Below are positions 9,869-21,107 of a DNA stretch of 64,000 nt, in pieces (within the stretch, counting starts at the first letter, position 1; each line of letters starts with the position of its first letter). The position numbers were made by a program, and so were the translations under genes. Origin of the DNA: Panaeolus papilionaceus (lineage: Eukaryota > Basidiomycota > Agaricomycetes > Agaricales); contig JADNRZ010000020.1 of assembly GCA_015501605.1 (NCBI GenBank), positions 927,620 to 991,619 on the forward strand. Direction: 5' to 3'. The notes under the pieces were generated by a model. That model saw nothing but the letters and a program-made list of their open reading frames with translations, did no database searches and was not told the DNA's origin.

Positions 9869-12634
9869 ATGTCCACTAGGCATCGACATGTGCACGAGCC
9901 ATACTTTGAGAGTTCGAGAGATCGCATCAAACCTCCTTCTCATCGTCATGCAGCACCATCGGCACCTTGGCCTTGGGTTGATATAGAGGATGGTGAGTCG
10001 TCGTGTTCCCTGTATTCTTTGACATTTTCCGAGGTCATTTTCAGTCATCAACAAGGAAAACCTTGCAACTGAAAAGACAAGCATCCCAGAACCTTGCGAT
10101 CATAGGATGTGTCGTCGATGTTGGCAACATTACCCTCAATCTTTGTTCCCCAACTGGACCCCCAAACAAGTGAAGAAGAGTGGTATAGGTCCTGCTTCTG
10201 AGGTCATAAGCAATGCGAAGATATACTATGTCGATGTGGATGTTCATGGACGCTTTGAGGGTCGAGATTTTGTTAATCCAAACTCTGGAGAGAAACAAAC
10301 CTACCTTCAAGTCTTCAAAGAAGATGATATGGACCAAGTCTGGAATTTTATCCTCAAAGACGGGGTGCGTCAATTGGCTTCCGTACCAGACCCGATTTTT
10401 TATACTATCCACCAGACACATATGAAGAGTCAAAAGAATGGAGACATTCGTGTGCGAGCACTATTCCTTGAACAAATGTCAGGCCCAGTTATGCAAATGT
10501 TGGGCACACGGTATGTAGACCATTGGCACCTGCACGCCACCCACAAACATCTGAAATGCTCCTAGCTACAACATCGAACCCTTCTTCTTCTCCTCGTCGC
10601 TTAACTGGATTCCGTCACGCTACGAAGAAGAGGTCCAGCCCGGTGTTGGCGATCGTGAGTTCATAATCATTCCTCGCCAAGGCACGCACGTTCTCAAGCC
10701 AAGCCCCTCGCTCGTCCCACAGATATCACCATAACCCTCACATTCCTTCACTCTGTGTCCAAAGGCATGGCAAAGAACATGAGCTCTGAGTTCCCAGATG
10801 CAGGCAGGTCAAGCCTCACTCTTGTTGGCGGAAAACGGGGGAATGAAAGTCAGGGTGAGTACACTGCAATGGAAGCAGCTCATCGATCGTTGTGTTGATG
10901 TAGTCTGTTGGACGTGTAGGTCACCCTATGATTGACACTCAGGCTCCCCTGAATCTGGGTTCGGGTACGTTTCCCTTCCATGTACTTACCTGTTCTTGCT
11001 GTGGCACTCACACCTTGGATACTGCAGATAAACAACTTGTGCTTGATCTTATGTCGGTGCATTTCATACGCAAGGAACATGGAAGCACTATCATTTCATA
11101 CCACCCGAGTTTAGCGTTGCCCACCACCACGGCGGAGTACCTGCACAAGCGGATAAGATTTGCAGGTGCGTCACCCTGTGGCCTTTTTACCGGATTGTAT
11201 AAATAGCCACCACGCTACATTCCGGCTGTCATGGGCTGTCGGAAATGTGGACGCGGTGGTTGTTTCTTATTAACATGCCTTCATTTGGATGTGGATATGA
11301 ATAGGTCAGAGCGTGTACTGGCAGACAATATTCCGAGCATCCAAGGACCCAACGTTTGTGCTGTTGACGTTCATATGGCATGCACTGTACTCCTGGGATG
11401 AGGCGCTTGAGAACTTGTATTCACATATCTGTAATATGGTGAGTCAACCCATCTATTCGTTTAATGGTGTGTATATGTGATTGATACTCATCTACGCTGT
11501 GCTCCATAGGAAAGCCAAGTGATCAACACCACGGAGTTGCAAATGAACTTGACGAAGGAGCTGCACGTCATTCGGGCTCATCATTTGCATTACTCGTCGT
11601 TGTTGGAGGACTTTAAAAAGACGGTGGTGTTTATCCGCGATACGAAGAACCCGGCGATGAAGAATGTGCCGCCTGAGGACAAGGAGTTCAGTAGGCAGAT
11701 TATGAACAGGGAGTGCGCGAATTTGTTGAGCGAGATTGAGAGGTTGGAAAATTCGAGGAGGATGCAGGATAAGAGGTTGAAGAATGTGATGAATTTGGTG
11801 AGTGTGGTATGATTTGATGTGAGGGCTGGTTTTGATCGTTTGACGGCTTTAGGTGTTTAGTACGGTTAATATTGAGGACAGTAAGAGGATGCATAAGATG
11901 ACGGAGGCTGCTGTGAAGGATAGTGCTGGTACGATTTATTTTTTCGTCGTGTTTCAGCCACTTTACTGACGGTGTCTCTAGCCGTATGTCGCCTCTAGCA
12001 TTGATATATTCTTCACCTAATTTTCTACCTTCCAGATGAAGCAAATCGCGTACTTGACCATGTTCTTCCTCCCTGCCTCCTTCGTTGCGGTATGCATAAC
12101 CTTTTTTCAACGTTCAACGCCTCATCTCACACATTATAATATAGGCTGTCTTCGGTATGAACGTCGATGAAATCGCCCCAGATACCAACGGCACCCTACC
12201 GCACTACGTCGAAACTGCCCTCCCTCTTACCATCACCACCGTCTGGATCATCATCGCCTTCCAGAGTCAAGATATCTACCCTAACCGCGTGCCCTACTGG
12301 AAGCGCTTGGGCTGGCCTTTTGTCATCTTACTAAAACTGTTCGGGTGGGATATCTACAAGGCGGATATTCAAAGGGAGAGGGAAGAGGCTGCGATGGGTA
12401 TTTTGGGCGTTGAGCATCATAGGTTGGGACAGTATGGCCCTAGTGTGCTGAAGAAAAAGAAGAGTGCGCCGCCTAAGCAGAAGGAAGTGTTTGAGGAGAA
12501 TGTTCCTCAGGTGATTGTGGATACACATTCTGAACTCCCGGTTGTGACCCTTGACCCGACGGTTCATTGTGAGTGTTTGAGTTACGTTTGTTGAATTCGC
12601 GGATCTGAATTTTTTTTTTACCTCTTGCTTAGGA
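9869..12634 (+). CDS. CorA-like Mg2+/divalent cation transporter
   Basis: Spliced model with 13 exons: 9869-9992, 10045-10510, 10566-10654, 10723-10854, 10920-10964, 11028-11165, 11305-11438, 11510-11797, 11853-11928, 11982-11983, 12036-12089, 12145-12568, 12633-12634. All introns are GT-AG and the frame is continuous for 657 residues. The N-terminal two-thirds is a soluble domain (RALFLEQMSGPVMQMLGTRYNIEPFFFSSSLNWIPSR, cited in parts), followed by a long charged helix (IMNRECANLLSEIERLENSRRM). Two C-terminal membrane helices follow; the first ends in the diagnostic VFGMNV (GMN pore motif) and the second is LPLTITTVWIIIAFQ. A Lys-rich cytosolic tail follows. Known role of the family: pentameric Mg2+ channel. 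The 2-nt exon CC at 11982-11983 is inferred because only it restores the frame between two ordinary 52-53-nt introns. The stop codon appears split (T at 12568, GA at 12633-12634). The ATG at 9869 is the first in-frame Met. Confidence 0.86.
11982..11983 (+). other. inferred 2-nt micro-exon (CC) of the CorA-like gene
   Basis: It lies between intron 11929-11981 (53 nt, GTACGA...CTCTAG, branch-like TTACTGAC) and intron 11984-12035 (52 nt, GTATGT...TTCCAG, branch-like CACCTAAT). Including CC turns GCT G + CC + ATG AAG into Ala-Met-Lys and links KDSA to MKQIAYLTM, as expected in the family. Skipping it breaks the frame. A 14-nt alternative exon would need a 29-nt intron, below the usual minimum. 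Confidence 0.65.
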
Positions 12635-12937
12635 ACGACAACACATGGATGACCTTACGATAATTTATGGGCTTTCACGACCTCTGAGGAAATTCGCAAT
12701 TTGCTTTCCATCTCGAACAGACAGCTGTTCGAACTTAACCCCACATTTTCAACAAGATACCACTCATGATACCACATTCCACGTCAACTCACGACTTCTC
12801 ACGCGATATACTAACCCTTGTATCACCCCTTTAGTGGATGGATATCTAAAAGTATACTTTCTATGTCCGTATATTCCTTTCAACCCATCGGTTTTGGGTT
12901 CTGTACACAGGAAATCTGTGTCTATCTAGTCCCTATG
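12635..12937. other. 3' flank of CorA-like gene up to hAT insertion
   Basis: Probable 3' untranslated region. No other feature recognised. Confidence 0.5.
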
Positions 12938-12945
12938 TTGTAGTG

Positions 12946-12968
12946 CAGTGTTGTGCCAGTCGTTGACT
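12946..12968 (+). repeat. left terminal inverted repeat of hAT element
   Basis: Begins CAGTGTTGTGCCAGTCG, pairs with the reverse complement of 16866-16888, and directly abuts the left TTGTAGTG target duplication. Confidence 0.9.
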
Positions 12969-13175
12969 TAGACGAAATAGTCGGAAGCTAAGACGAATCA
13001 GTCGATTATAGTCTGGTCGACTTTGATGGACTATGACTAAGCTTCCCATCTACCAAAAATAATTCACACGAACAGCGATTTCAGTCTGTCTCTCATCGGT
13101 AATATAGATAACAGTCAAAAATCCAGTTAATGTGTATTCTATCTACGAGAACGAGTCAATAATACATCAATTCAT

Positions 13176-16100
13176 CTATACAGTTAAAATACTGTCCATA
13201 GAGTCGTCGAGATCATAGTCAAACTCCCCATCAGCATCCAAATCTAATAGCTCATACAATTTCATTTCATCTTCGACGCACCCCGATGCACTGGCTTGTT
13301 GAAAGCTGACCCACGAATTAGACGTGAAGTCAAAGAGGTCTGACATTGTGCGTTTTTTGTAAGAGCCGCCTGATGACGAAGCCCTAAAACGAGGAGACTC
13401 CGAGTCTTCAAACATATTTGCGGCGGCATCATGATCAGCAAGTAAAGCTATGTGCTTAGCAGTGAGATTTCGAAGCGCTGCAGAGACAGAGGGGGGTGCG
13501 AATGTGCTGGCTGATGATTCAGCCGGTTCTGAAGAGAGTTCAGCGCTTCGAGAATTGGACTGTAGCTGGGTGCCGGTGGCGTTGGTTTGATCTGTCTCCA
13601 TTGGCGGGGCTGTGCTGGTGGCTCGATTTTGCTGTGCTTGAAGCTCTGCCGGTGCTCCGAAGACTCGCCGACGGAGATTTTTCCTGGTTTCCATGGACAG
13701 GGACTGATCTCGAAGGTGGAGTTTACATTCTGCGAGGCCGACAACTCGCTGGCTATCTAATCGTGTCCGAAGTTTCGTCAGGATTAAGCCGAATGTGCTG
13801 AATAGTCGCTCGCAAGATGCAGAGTTGGGGCAGATGTAAAGAAGGTGAAGTGCAAGCTTGATTAATGGACACGGGGGTTGATTAGGAATTGTGATATCAC
13901 TATAGAGATCTAGAGGAGATGGAGTCTCCTCCTAGAGAGGTAGAATAGTAAAGTTAATGAATAATGTTTTAAGAAGACATAAATTGTGAGGGCACATACT
14001 TTGGCTTTTGCACGATTCTTGAAGGCGGTGATGACTGAATCGAGTGTACTAAAGCACCCTGTACCTCTCAAATAGTCACCTGTCTCCTCATACAAAGATT
14101 CAGGGGGATCTTCGTTGTAGAAACGCTTCCAAAGGTTGCTGAATAGCTGATAAACTGCACCAGTGCTAATTAGTGTTGCATCCTTTTTAAAAGGTGATGT
14201 TCGAAGGAATGGATTGATTATCACCGCAGCAATGAACACCTCCTGATCCGACTGATCCCACCTTCTCTCAATGCTTTCAAGAAGCGAAGCCTTGACTTCA
14301 CGATCCTCTGCATCAGATAAAGAGAGATAAGTGATGTATAGAGCCGCGAAAGTGAGCAAAACCTCGTCGAGTCGGCAATGAGCTGATTGAGTAATATTAG
14401 CAGCAATTGCCAAAGGTGAGAGATGGCTTTTGATTCTACATGCAGATTATTAGATGTGCGGCACAGATTAATTCAAGTTGATATAATTAGGACACACCGT
14501 GCAAGCGCATGCCAAAATAGAGCATCATCCATCAGTTTGATCATGGCCTCTGCCTTCTCTCGGCCTGCTCGATCTCGGGGTATAAGTGCAGCAATCTCGG
14601 GATTGTCGTTGCGCTGGTCTTGAAAGATGTCCAATAGGGTGGGCCGAAGCTCAAGCAGGCGTCGATATGCAAGGAAGAATGCAGTCCAGCGTGTTGGCAC
14701 TGGCCAAATGACAGACAGCGGTTGTTTGTTACGGCTCTCTCGATACTTCTTGATGAGGCCGATTAGTGCTGTTTTGGAGCGTATCCATGTTATGAGCTCG
14801 TTTGCCTTTGTTGCATAGCGCAGAAAATCGACTTCATTTGTCTTGAAGTAGTCCCCAACAATTAGGTTAATCTATGGAGCAGTAAATGTAGAATAATTAG
14901 ATATGAGATGTCTGGAAAATGGATAGCTCACTTGGTGCGCATAGCAATCTGGCGTAACCAGATCAGGTCGTTCTTCGCGGAGAAGCCTTCGAGCCTTTCG
15001 CGACTCTCCTGATGCATCCGAGGTAAAAGCAGTGGCCTTCACTTCCCAGTCCCTCTCGAGAGTTTTCAGCACTTCACGCATCTGCACCAGAAGGTTCTCT
15101 GCAGTTTTTCGCTCAATGGTTGTATCATAAACTTTGACAGTGTACACCTACAGTGAAACAAACCCAGAAATTAGATTCGAGCTCATACCAGCAGATAAAA
15201 TCATCAATTTACATACTTTTGTTGCTGTTGTGGCCATGAAGGCAACCAAATGGTGATTGTCCCCGCCCGTCCAACCATCACATTGTACCGTTGCCTGCTG
15301 GCCTCGAGCGGTTTCTCGATTCGAAGTCCGTACTTGATGCAGAAATCGCGGCATAACTGTTAGGGTGAGTGATTTTCTGGATGGAATGCGGGCTTGTGGG
15401 ATGAACTCGGCACAAAAAGAGAGAAACTCGGGGTTCGTAACGAAGTTGAAGGGAAGGTTGGCTGATGCGATAACGCAGATGAGTTTCTCTTCGAACAGCT
15501 TCTGCCTGTGCACATCCCAGGGCCTCTCGTGCCTCTCGTAGTCGTTGAAAGCTGTTGAGGCAGGTCGTTTAATACCTGAAGCGGATCTCAACAGCTTTGT
15601 AGGCCTTCCACTAACGCTGGATTCCCCCGAAAGATGACTTGGAGCTGGTGATACTGAGTATGCCAATCGAGGATCAAGATGGGGTGGATGGGGGAACAAC
15701 GAACTGCTGGGTGAGGGTTGTGTACCAGAAAATTGATCCAAGCCCGAATATCGATTGTTCTGGTATGGAGCATCGAAGTCCGGGTGTCCCATCGCACTCC
15801 CTGGCCGATTTTCGAAGCTCGCTGGTTGGTGATAAGGGTGTGTGTTACTGTAAGCCATCGGGTTTGGTTGCTCGACCTGGTAGCCCCATTGTGCAATTAC
15901 TGGAGGAACTTGGTGACTTTTGTAATGACGGCGGGGCTGTGGGGAGACGATTTCATTGCTTGGAGTTTGGATAAACTGTCGGGTTTGGTGGTGGGCGCTC
16001 GATGTGGCGTGTTGTAGTGAAGAAGCTCGTTTCGAAGTATTTCCTTCGGGATGTTCATGAGTAGCACGAGCCACGACACGAGCCACAACGTCCCGTGGCT

Positions 16101-16488
16101 GAAGCCTGCACGCATGAATTAAATGGGTGATCATTGTCGAGCCTCGCGCTTCGATCCAAATGTGCTCCGACTCTGGTGGGGCATTAAAAACTGAAGGATC
16201 AGGTAATGTAAGTACCGTGTTGCTCACATCACAATTCAAACACGACTTACGGGACAGTTTAATGTCGCTGTTAGAACGAGGTATGAGGTTCTCCCCACTG
16301 CTCGCCCTCGCTTCCTCGTTTGTAGCAATAGCTCCAATGGCATCCTGAAGACAGAGTGTACAGATCACTCGAATCTTGTCTTGGTACTTGTTTGCCCAAA
16401 CCTCCGGGGGTCGCTCATTAGTACGGCCGCGGTTATATGATGGATGATCGGTAAAGTACTCTCTAGCCCAATGCCTAGCGTTGGACAT
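13176..16488 (-). CDS. hAT transposase
   Basis: Six exons: 16488-16251, 16190-15217, 15147-14932, 14871-14498, 14435-14000, 13931-13176, with introns of 60-69 nt, all GT-AG and phase-consistent, giving 997 residues. N-terminus: a BED-like zinc finger arrangement (CTLC near residue 45, then HLIHAC). Next comes a long Ser/Pro/His-rich linker (about residues 140-290), probably disordered. The catalytic RNase H-like region carries DGWTGGDNHHLVAF (about residue 383, first Asp) and TAFTSDASGESRKARR (second Asp) in the arrangement of DUF659-type hAT transposases, then PTRWTAFFLAYRRLLE. The C-terminal dimerisation (hATC) region has CPLIKLALHLLYICP and SASCERLFSTFG (about residue 786). An acidic tail of about 40 residues ends the protein. 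It cuts and pastes the element via the 23-bp terminal repeats. An intact reading frame and intact ends suggest recent or possible autonomy. Confidence 0.9.
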
Positions 16489-16865
16489 GAGTGGGGATGT
16501 GGTCTATTGGTGTACGAGGAATGCTCGAAGGTGTTTGAAGATTTTATAATCTCGACTCATATATAGTACTTGAGGAGTTTCTACGGAATCTTAGCAATAA
16601 TCTCGGAACGGGGACCCTTCAGTAATCGAGAGGTAAATCCCATTGGTGTATATTATAGTATACTTCTTCTAAGAACTACCTACCCCTACGATACTTCCGG
16701 CATTTCGATGTGTACTACATGTCATCCAGCATCACCTTTGATAACTGGGTCCGTGTGACAGTCTGTGATAGTCCAGCATTTGTAAGCATAGTCGACGACT
16801 GACTTCCCTTTTATGGGCACAGTCGGTTTTAGTCATCATCAGTCAACGAGCGGACTCTAGACTGC

Positions 16866-16888
16866 AGTCGACGACTGGCCCAACACTG
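16866..16888 (-). repeat. right terminal inverted repeat of hAT element
   Basis: Read on the minus strand it begins CAGTGTTGGGCCAGTCG and directly abuts the right TTGTAGTG target duplication. Confidence 0.9.
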
Positions 16889-16934
16889 TTGTAGTGTGCT
16901 CTGTATGCCTTATCTGGACTTCAGCTTTCAAAAT

Positions 16935-16984
16935 AAACAATCACAATCACAATCACAAATTTTGCTCCGACTGTCACTGACGTC
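16935..16984 (+). promoter_or_regulatory. CAATCA repeats and CRE-like site upstream of RRP9
   Basis: Three tandem CAATCA units at about 16938-16957 are followed by TGACGTC at 16978-16984, a bZIP (CRE/ATF) core, about 160 bp upstream of the RRP9 start codon. It is suggestive of promoter elements by motif and position only. Confidence 0.3.
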
Positions 16985-17144
16985 TTTCCCAATCTCCCAT
17001 TTCCCGCTTCATATATTTCATAGCACTGCACAAGGGAATAATTATACGATTTACTACTAAACGCAGAAGATTTAGTGATACTCACGATTGGATTCGCTTT
17101 TTTAAAAGCCCTACTTGAAGAGCAAACACAACACACAAAACGAA

Positions 17145-19233
17145 ATGCCCGACCCTTTTTTCTCGTCTTCGAAACCTAATAAACGGAAGCGCTCGGACTC
17201 GACAGCTGGGGAAGGGGCCAGACATGCATCGAAAAGGCTGTCAAACGCGAAAGGGAGACCTGGGCAGCAACAGGGACGACAGAATAGCAAGCTGAATAGA
17301 TCAGCGTTCAAGGGGAAGCAGGTGCAGAACCAGGGAAAGAATAAGAAGCGGGATGAGGAGCTTTCTGATCAGACGGATGATGAGGAGGGGGATGTTGATG
17401 ATATGGATTTGCGTGCGGAAGAGGAGGACCCTGGGCAGAGTGGAGATGAGGAGGAGGAGACGCCGGCTGAGAAGAGATTGAGGTTGGCGCAGATGTATTT
17501 GGATAGTATTAAGAGTGGTTTGGGTATGTCCTATTTACTTTTTGTTCTGGTTGTTTTATTTATACTGATTCTGGCGTTAGCGGAAGGAGAATTTGACGCT
17601 GCTGATGTGGATAAAGAGATTATTTCTGCGAGGCTTAAGCAAGATGTGCTTGAGCATTCGGGAAAAGTCCATTTATTCGTTGCTGATTCGGTGAGTTTTC
17701 CTTGACATTTCTATCTAATCTTTTTTCTTATTGACTTCGTTTTTACAGTTCGATTTCACTGAACCTCCGACTGCTACTCTACGCACGCGGGGTCATCGTT
17801 TCTCAATTACCTCGGCTGTCGCATCTGAATCTGGAAAATACCTTTTTACGTCAGGCAAGGAAGGTCATATCAACAAATGGGATCTGCATACCGGAAAACG
17901 CGTCACGACGTTTTACAAAATCCGACCGACCGCTGATACCAAGGGCAAAGGCAAGGCGAAAGCTGTGCAGGCCGAAGCAGACCAGAAGGGGCACACTGAC
18001 GAGGTTTTGTCGTTGGCTTTGAGCACAGATGGTGAACTTCTTGTTAGTGGAGGAAGGGATCGTAGGGTATGCGTTTGGAATGCGGAGAAGGGAGAGTGGG
18101 TCAAGACGTTTGTTGGACCTTTGGGGCATAAAGACGCTGTTTCGGTGAGTAGCTTGGTGTAAAGACTTTTTCAAGCCTGCTGACCTGTAACTCTTTTATT
18201 CAGAACGTCGTCTTTAAAAAAGGATCTTCACAGCTATATACCGCTTCTTTGGATCGTTGTGTCAAGGTCTACGACCTGTCTCCAGGTGTGATGGGATATG
18301 TGGAGACACTGTTCGGTCATCAGGACCATATTCTGGGATTGGACGCGTTGAGAGGCGAGACTTGTGTTAGTGTGGGTGCTCGTGATAAGACGGCGCGCTA
18401 TTGGAAAATTGTCGACGAGACGCAACTCGTATTCCGAGGAGGAGGACGGAGTAGGGTCAGGGAGGTTTTGGAGGGAGGCTTGAAGGCTGACGATGCGATG
18501 GACGACGATGCGGAAGCTCAGCGAGAGAAGGGGAAGGATATGAAGTTCGTGGAGGGAAGCTTGGAGTGTGTTGCGATGATTGACGAGACGATGTTTGTGA
18601 GCGGTGGTGATAGCGGGTAAGTTTCCTGTTTTTATTCTGGTTCACCTTATTCTGATGTTAGTGTTTCTAGCTCGATATGTCTCTGGAGTACTACCAAGAA
18701 AAAACCCATATTCACGCAACCTCTCGCCCACGGTTTCAATGCAGCTCTTTCAGAAACCGAGGGCGTCATCAAAACTCCTCGTTGGATCACCTCGCTCGCC
18801 TGTCTGCGGTACTCTGATCTCTTCGTCTCCGGTATGTGTTTCTTTATCACAACCTCTCTTGTAGTGATCTGAATTAATTACGTCTTTAGGTTCTTGGGAA
18901 GGCGACATTCGGATATGGAAACTCGACGCAAAACTCAAGTCATTCGAGCTCGTCGGCAAGCTCGCCGCACCAGGATTTGTCAACTCGCTACAACTCATCG
19001 CGCCCCCCAAAGAATTCTCTGACACCGCAAGCTGGGTCGTCGAGCAAAAGAAGAACAAGGCTGGTGCTGAGGTGCCGGGTGCTGTGCAGAGGAGGAACAA
19101 GGCCCTTGCTGTTCATCCTTTTGTGCTCGTTGCTGGCCTGGGTCAGGAACCGAGGTTTGGACGCTGGTTGACTGTGAAAGAGGGAGGTGCGGTGAACGCG
19201 ACATTGGTTGCTGTTTATGAGCCAAATGGTTAA
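17145..19233 (+). CDS. RRP9: Rrp9 / U3-55K, U3 snoRNP WD40 protein
   Basis: Six exons: 17145-17523, 17581-17690, 17749-18144, 18204-18616, 18671-18831, 18890-19233, all GT-AG, giving 600 residues. The N-terminus is Lys/Arg-rich (KPNKRKRSD, nuclear-localisation-like), then strongly acidic (residues about 75-125). ETPAEKRLRLAQMYLD and ARLKQDVLEHSGKVH follow, the conserved pre-propeller signature of Rrp9/U3-55K. A WD40 propeller fills the rest: GHTDEVLSLALSTDGELLVSGG, GHKDAVSNVVFK, GHQDHILGLDAL, ECVAMIDETMFVSGG and SLACLRYSDLFVSGSWEGDIRIW. Known role: binds the U3 snoRNA B/C motif in the nucleolar small-subunit processome for 18S rRNA maturation. The acidic insert between the WD repeats near residue 360 is Asp/Glu-rich. 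The ATG at 17145 is the first in-frame Met after a purine-rich leader. Confidence 0.92.
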
Positions 19234-19407
19234 ATTGATTTGCAGTTGAGATATACAGCTGCGGAATTACATTGTTTTGCTCTCATCTCCAGGGAACCAA
19301 CTTTGATAATGAGAGTTGCCGTTTTTTGGTATACTGCAGAACTAAGAATGCACCCAGGAGAGACAGTGATAAGAAAGCAATATGTGACACCTTGGAGAAA
19401 GTGGTGG

Positions 19408-19415
19408 AAAAAAAA
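19408..19415 (-). terminator. RNA polymerase III terminator of tRNA-Pro
   Basis: A run of eight T on the minus strand, four bases after the end of the tRNA. Confidence 0.85.
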
Positions 19416-19419
19416 CACT

Positions 19420-19503
19420 GGGCCTGACCGGGAATTGAACCCGGGACCTCCTCGAAACAGCTGAAAGCCCTAACAAGGAATCATACTACTAGACCATCAG
19501 GCC
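19420..19503 (-). tRNA. tRNA-Pro (AGG) with 12-nt intron
   Basis: On the minus strand the acceptor arm GGCCTGA/TCAGGCC pairs perfectly (19503-19497 with 19427-19421; discriminator C at 19420). The D arm has TAGTGGTA. The anticodon stem is CCTTG/CGAGG with loop TTAGGG, anticodon AGG. The T arm is CCGGG-TTCAATT-CCCGG. Twelve extra bases after position 37 form a canonical nuclear tRNA intron, leaving a 72-nt mature tRNA. TAGTGGTA and GGTTCAATTCC serve as A- and B-box promoter cores. Confidence 0.93.
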
Positions 19504-19875
19504 ATATTATCTAATCCATCTTTGATTTTGTTGTGATGCTAGAATTGGGCTGGTCATGCATGCTGGTGGATAAGAGTTGGATGCTTGCTGGAGGAAATGA
19601 GAGATAAAGGATAAGAGAGGTTTGAAACCCAGAAAGGAAGTTGAAGATTAGCAACTTTGGTGTGACTTGAATTCGTTAAGGTGTGGAGGTTTTGGCATTT
19701 TGAGGGGAAATGGCCAAAACCAACCAAATTGCGCAAGAGGAATGACTTGCTGTGAGGCACAGTTGGATGAGGGTTCCAACACATGTGTAAGCACTAAGTG
19801 CAACACTTGAACAACAATGTGTTGGGAACAGAGCACCAAAACCTGAGTGTTGGGGGCAATGAGAGTCTGGGAAGC
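19504..19875. other. repeat-derived flank, no gene
   Basis: No supported reading frame. The sequence right of the tRNA already has the transposon-island look. It continues after the solo LTR at 20845, since the target duplication joins GGGAAGC to GAAGCAGACC. Confidence 0.4.
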
Positions 19876-20844
19876 TGTTACATCATCTCTTTTCCTCCTA
19901 TCTTTTCCTTATCTTATCTGTACCACCATCTCTCTTCATCTTATCATCATGTACTATCATCTCTCTTTGTACTTGTATTTTGTCTATTTCCTATCTCCAG
20001 AGCCCCACATTCTTCCCCTATTTCTGACTCACACTCCACATCCATTCCTGCTGTTGCTCCACTTCCTTCTCCTATCTATGACTTGTCTCTTATTCATTAT
20101 GACTCATTCTTACTACAGACTCCACTTCTGACTCATATATTTCACACCTTATCTACTTGGTGTTTACACACACAGCCTTGCTAGATATCTATATAAACAC
20201 TGTAGTTTATACCATTGTTCTTTAGCTAGTTCTTTAACTTTGAATAGAACAACAACCTTCTACAACAATCTTACTCTACTTGCTCTCTTCTAAGACAATA
20301 CCAGCATAGCTGTAAGGGCACCTCAGACACACACAAGTCCTGGGGGAGATCCAAAGATATATATCAGCTCTACATAAATACAGGAAGTATACTCACCTGG
20401 GGGAGATCCAAAGAGAAAGAGGTAAAGGATCAAACCCAGGTGAAACAGCTATTTAAGTGATGAGCTGGCATTGGCATCAGCCTTGATGCCAAACAATGCC
20501 TTTGGGAATAAACAAAGGGAAACACAAAGGAATGACTATGAAACAGTGGCAACAACTAAATAATGAATGAGTGACAACTAAAGGAGAGTGTAATATAATA
20601 TATATGAGTCCATGGTACATCCAGATAATGAAATAGAGAAAGGGGAATAGGGAGAAAGAGAGACAGAGAGACAATAACAAGGAAAACAATAGGAGGTAGC
20701 AGGAGATCCCCTGACAGTAGTGTGTGTACACAGTGACGATCTTAGTACAATACTCAAACTCTGACACACAACAACCTTCTTCCGAACTCGACCCAGACAA
20801 GCTCAAAGGCCTTAACCACAAGCGCCTGTTGAGCTATTGTAACA
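19876..20844 (+). repeat. solo LTR (Ty3 family 1) split by a nested solo LTR
   Basis: Starts TGTTAC, ends GTAACA, and is flanked by a 5-bp duplication GAAGC (19871-19875 and 20845-20849). It is clearly homologous, over its length, to the LTRs of the full chromovirus at 34843-42629: shared CTATATAAACAC TATA region, TTTAGCTAGTTCTTTAAC and CTTAACCNCAAGCGCCTG. It is interrupted at 20311-20716 by another LTR. Diverged and CG-poor, hence old. Confidence 0.9.
20311..20716 (-). repeat. solo LTR (family 2) inside the family-1 LTR
   Basis: 406 bp from TGTAAGGGCACC to CCCCTGACA. The flanks ATAGC and GTAGT look like a decayed 5-bp duplication of GTAGC, which is what the host LTR has at this point in other copies. 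The same family occurs in opposite orientation at 30632-31039. Confidence 0.85.
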
Positions 20845-21107
20845 GAAGCAGACCCTTGAGCCAATGCCAAATGGAGCAAAGCTCACCAGGCGAGAGGGAA
20901 GCACACAGACCCCAGATAGAGCAGGCAACAAGACCTCATGGGTATGGAAGGATACAAATTTAATGTATAGGAAGAGAGCAGATATCATTCAGAAACAGCA
21001 AGTTACATGGCAAATTTCTCTAGCTAGCAAAGAGCAAATGTGCACAAGAGATGATAAAGTTCGCAAAGTTAAGAAGGTCTGTAGTATCAAGAAATCAAAT
21101 AGTTGAG

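Larger units (their letters stand above)
12946..16888 (-). mobile_element. complete hAT DNA transposon (3943 bp)
   Basis: The element is bounded by an 8-bp direct repeat TTGTAGTG (12938-12945 and 16889-16896), the exact target-duplication length of hAT transposons. Terminal inverted repeats start CAGTGTTG at both ends and match for about 23 bp (12946-12968 and 16866-16888) with two mismatches. Inside each end, AGTCG/CGACT motifs recur many times (12958-13030 and 16790-16880), typical of subterminal transposase-binding repeats. It contains one six-exon transposase gene without a stop or frameshift in the model. It sits between the CorA-like and RRP9 genes and interrupts neither. Confidence 0.93.

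Noticed and set aside
7323..12634. Metal-resistance gene cluster (ArsB-type permease next to CorA-like transporter)
   Set aside because: The two transporters are divergent neighbours, but no arsenate reductase, methyltransferase or regulator is nearby, and fungi do not normally cluster these two; coincidence is more likely.
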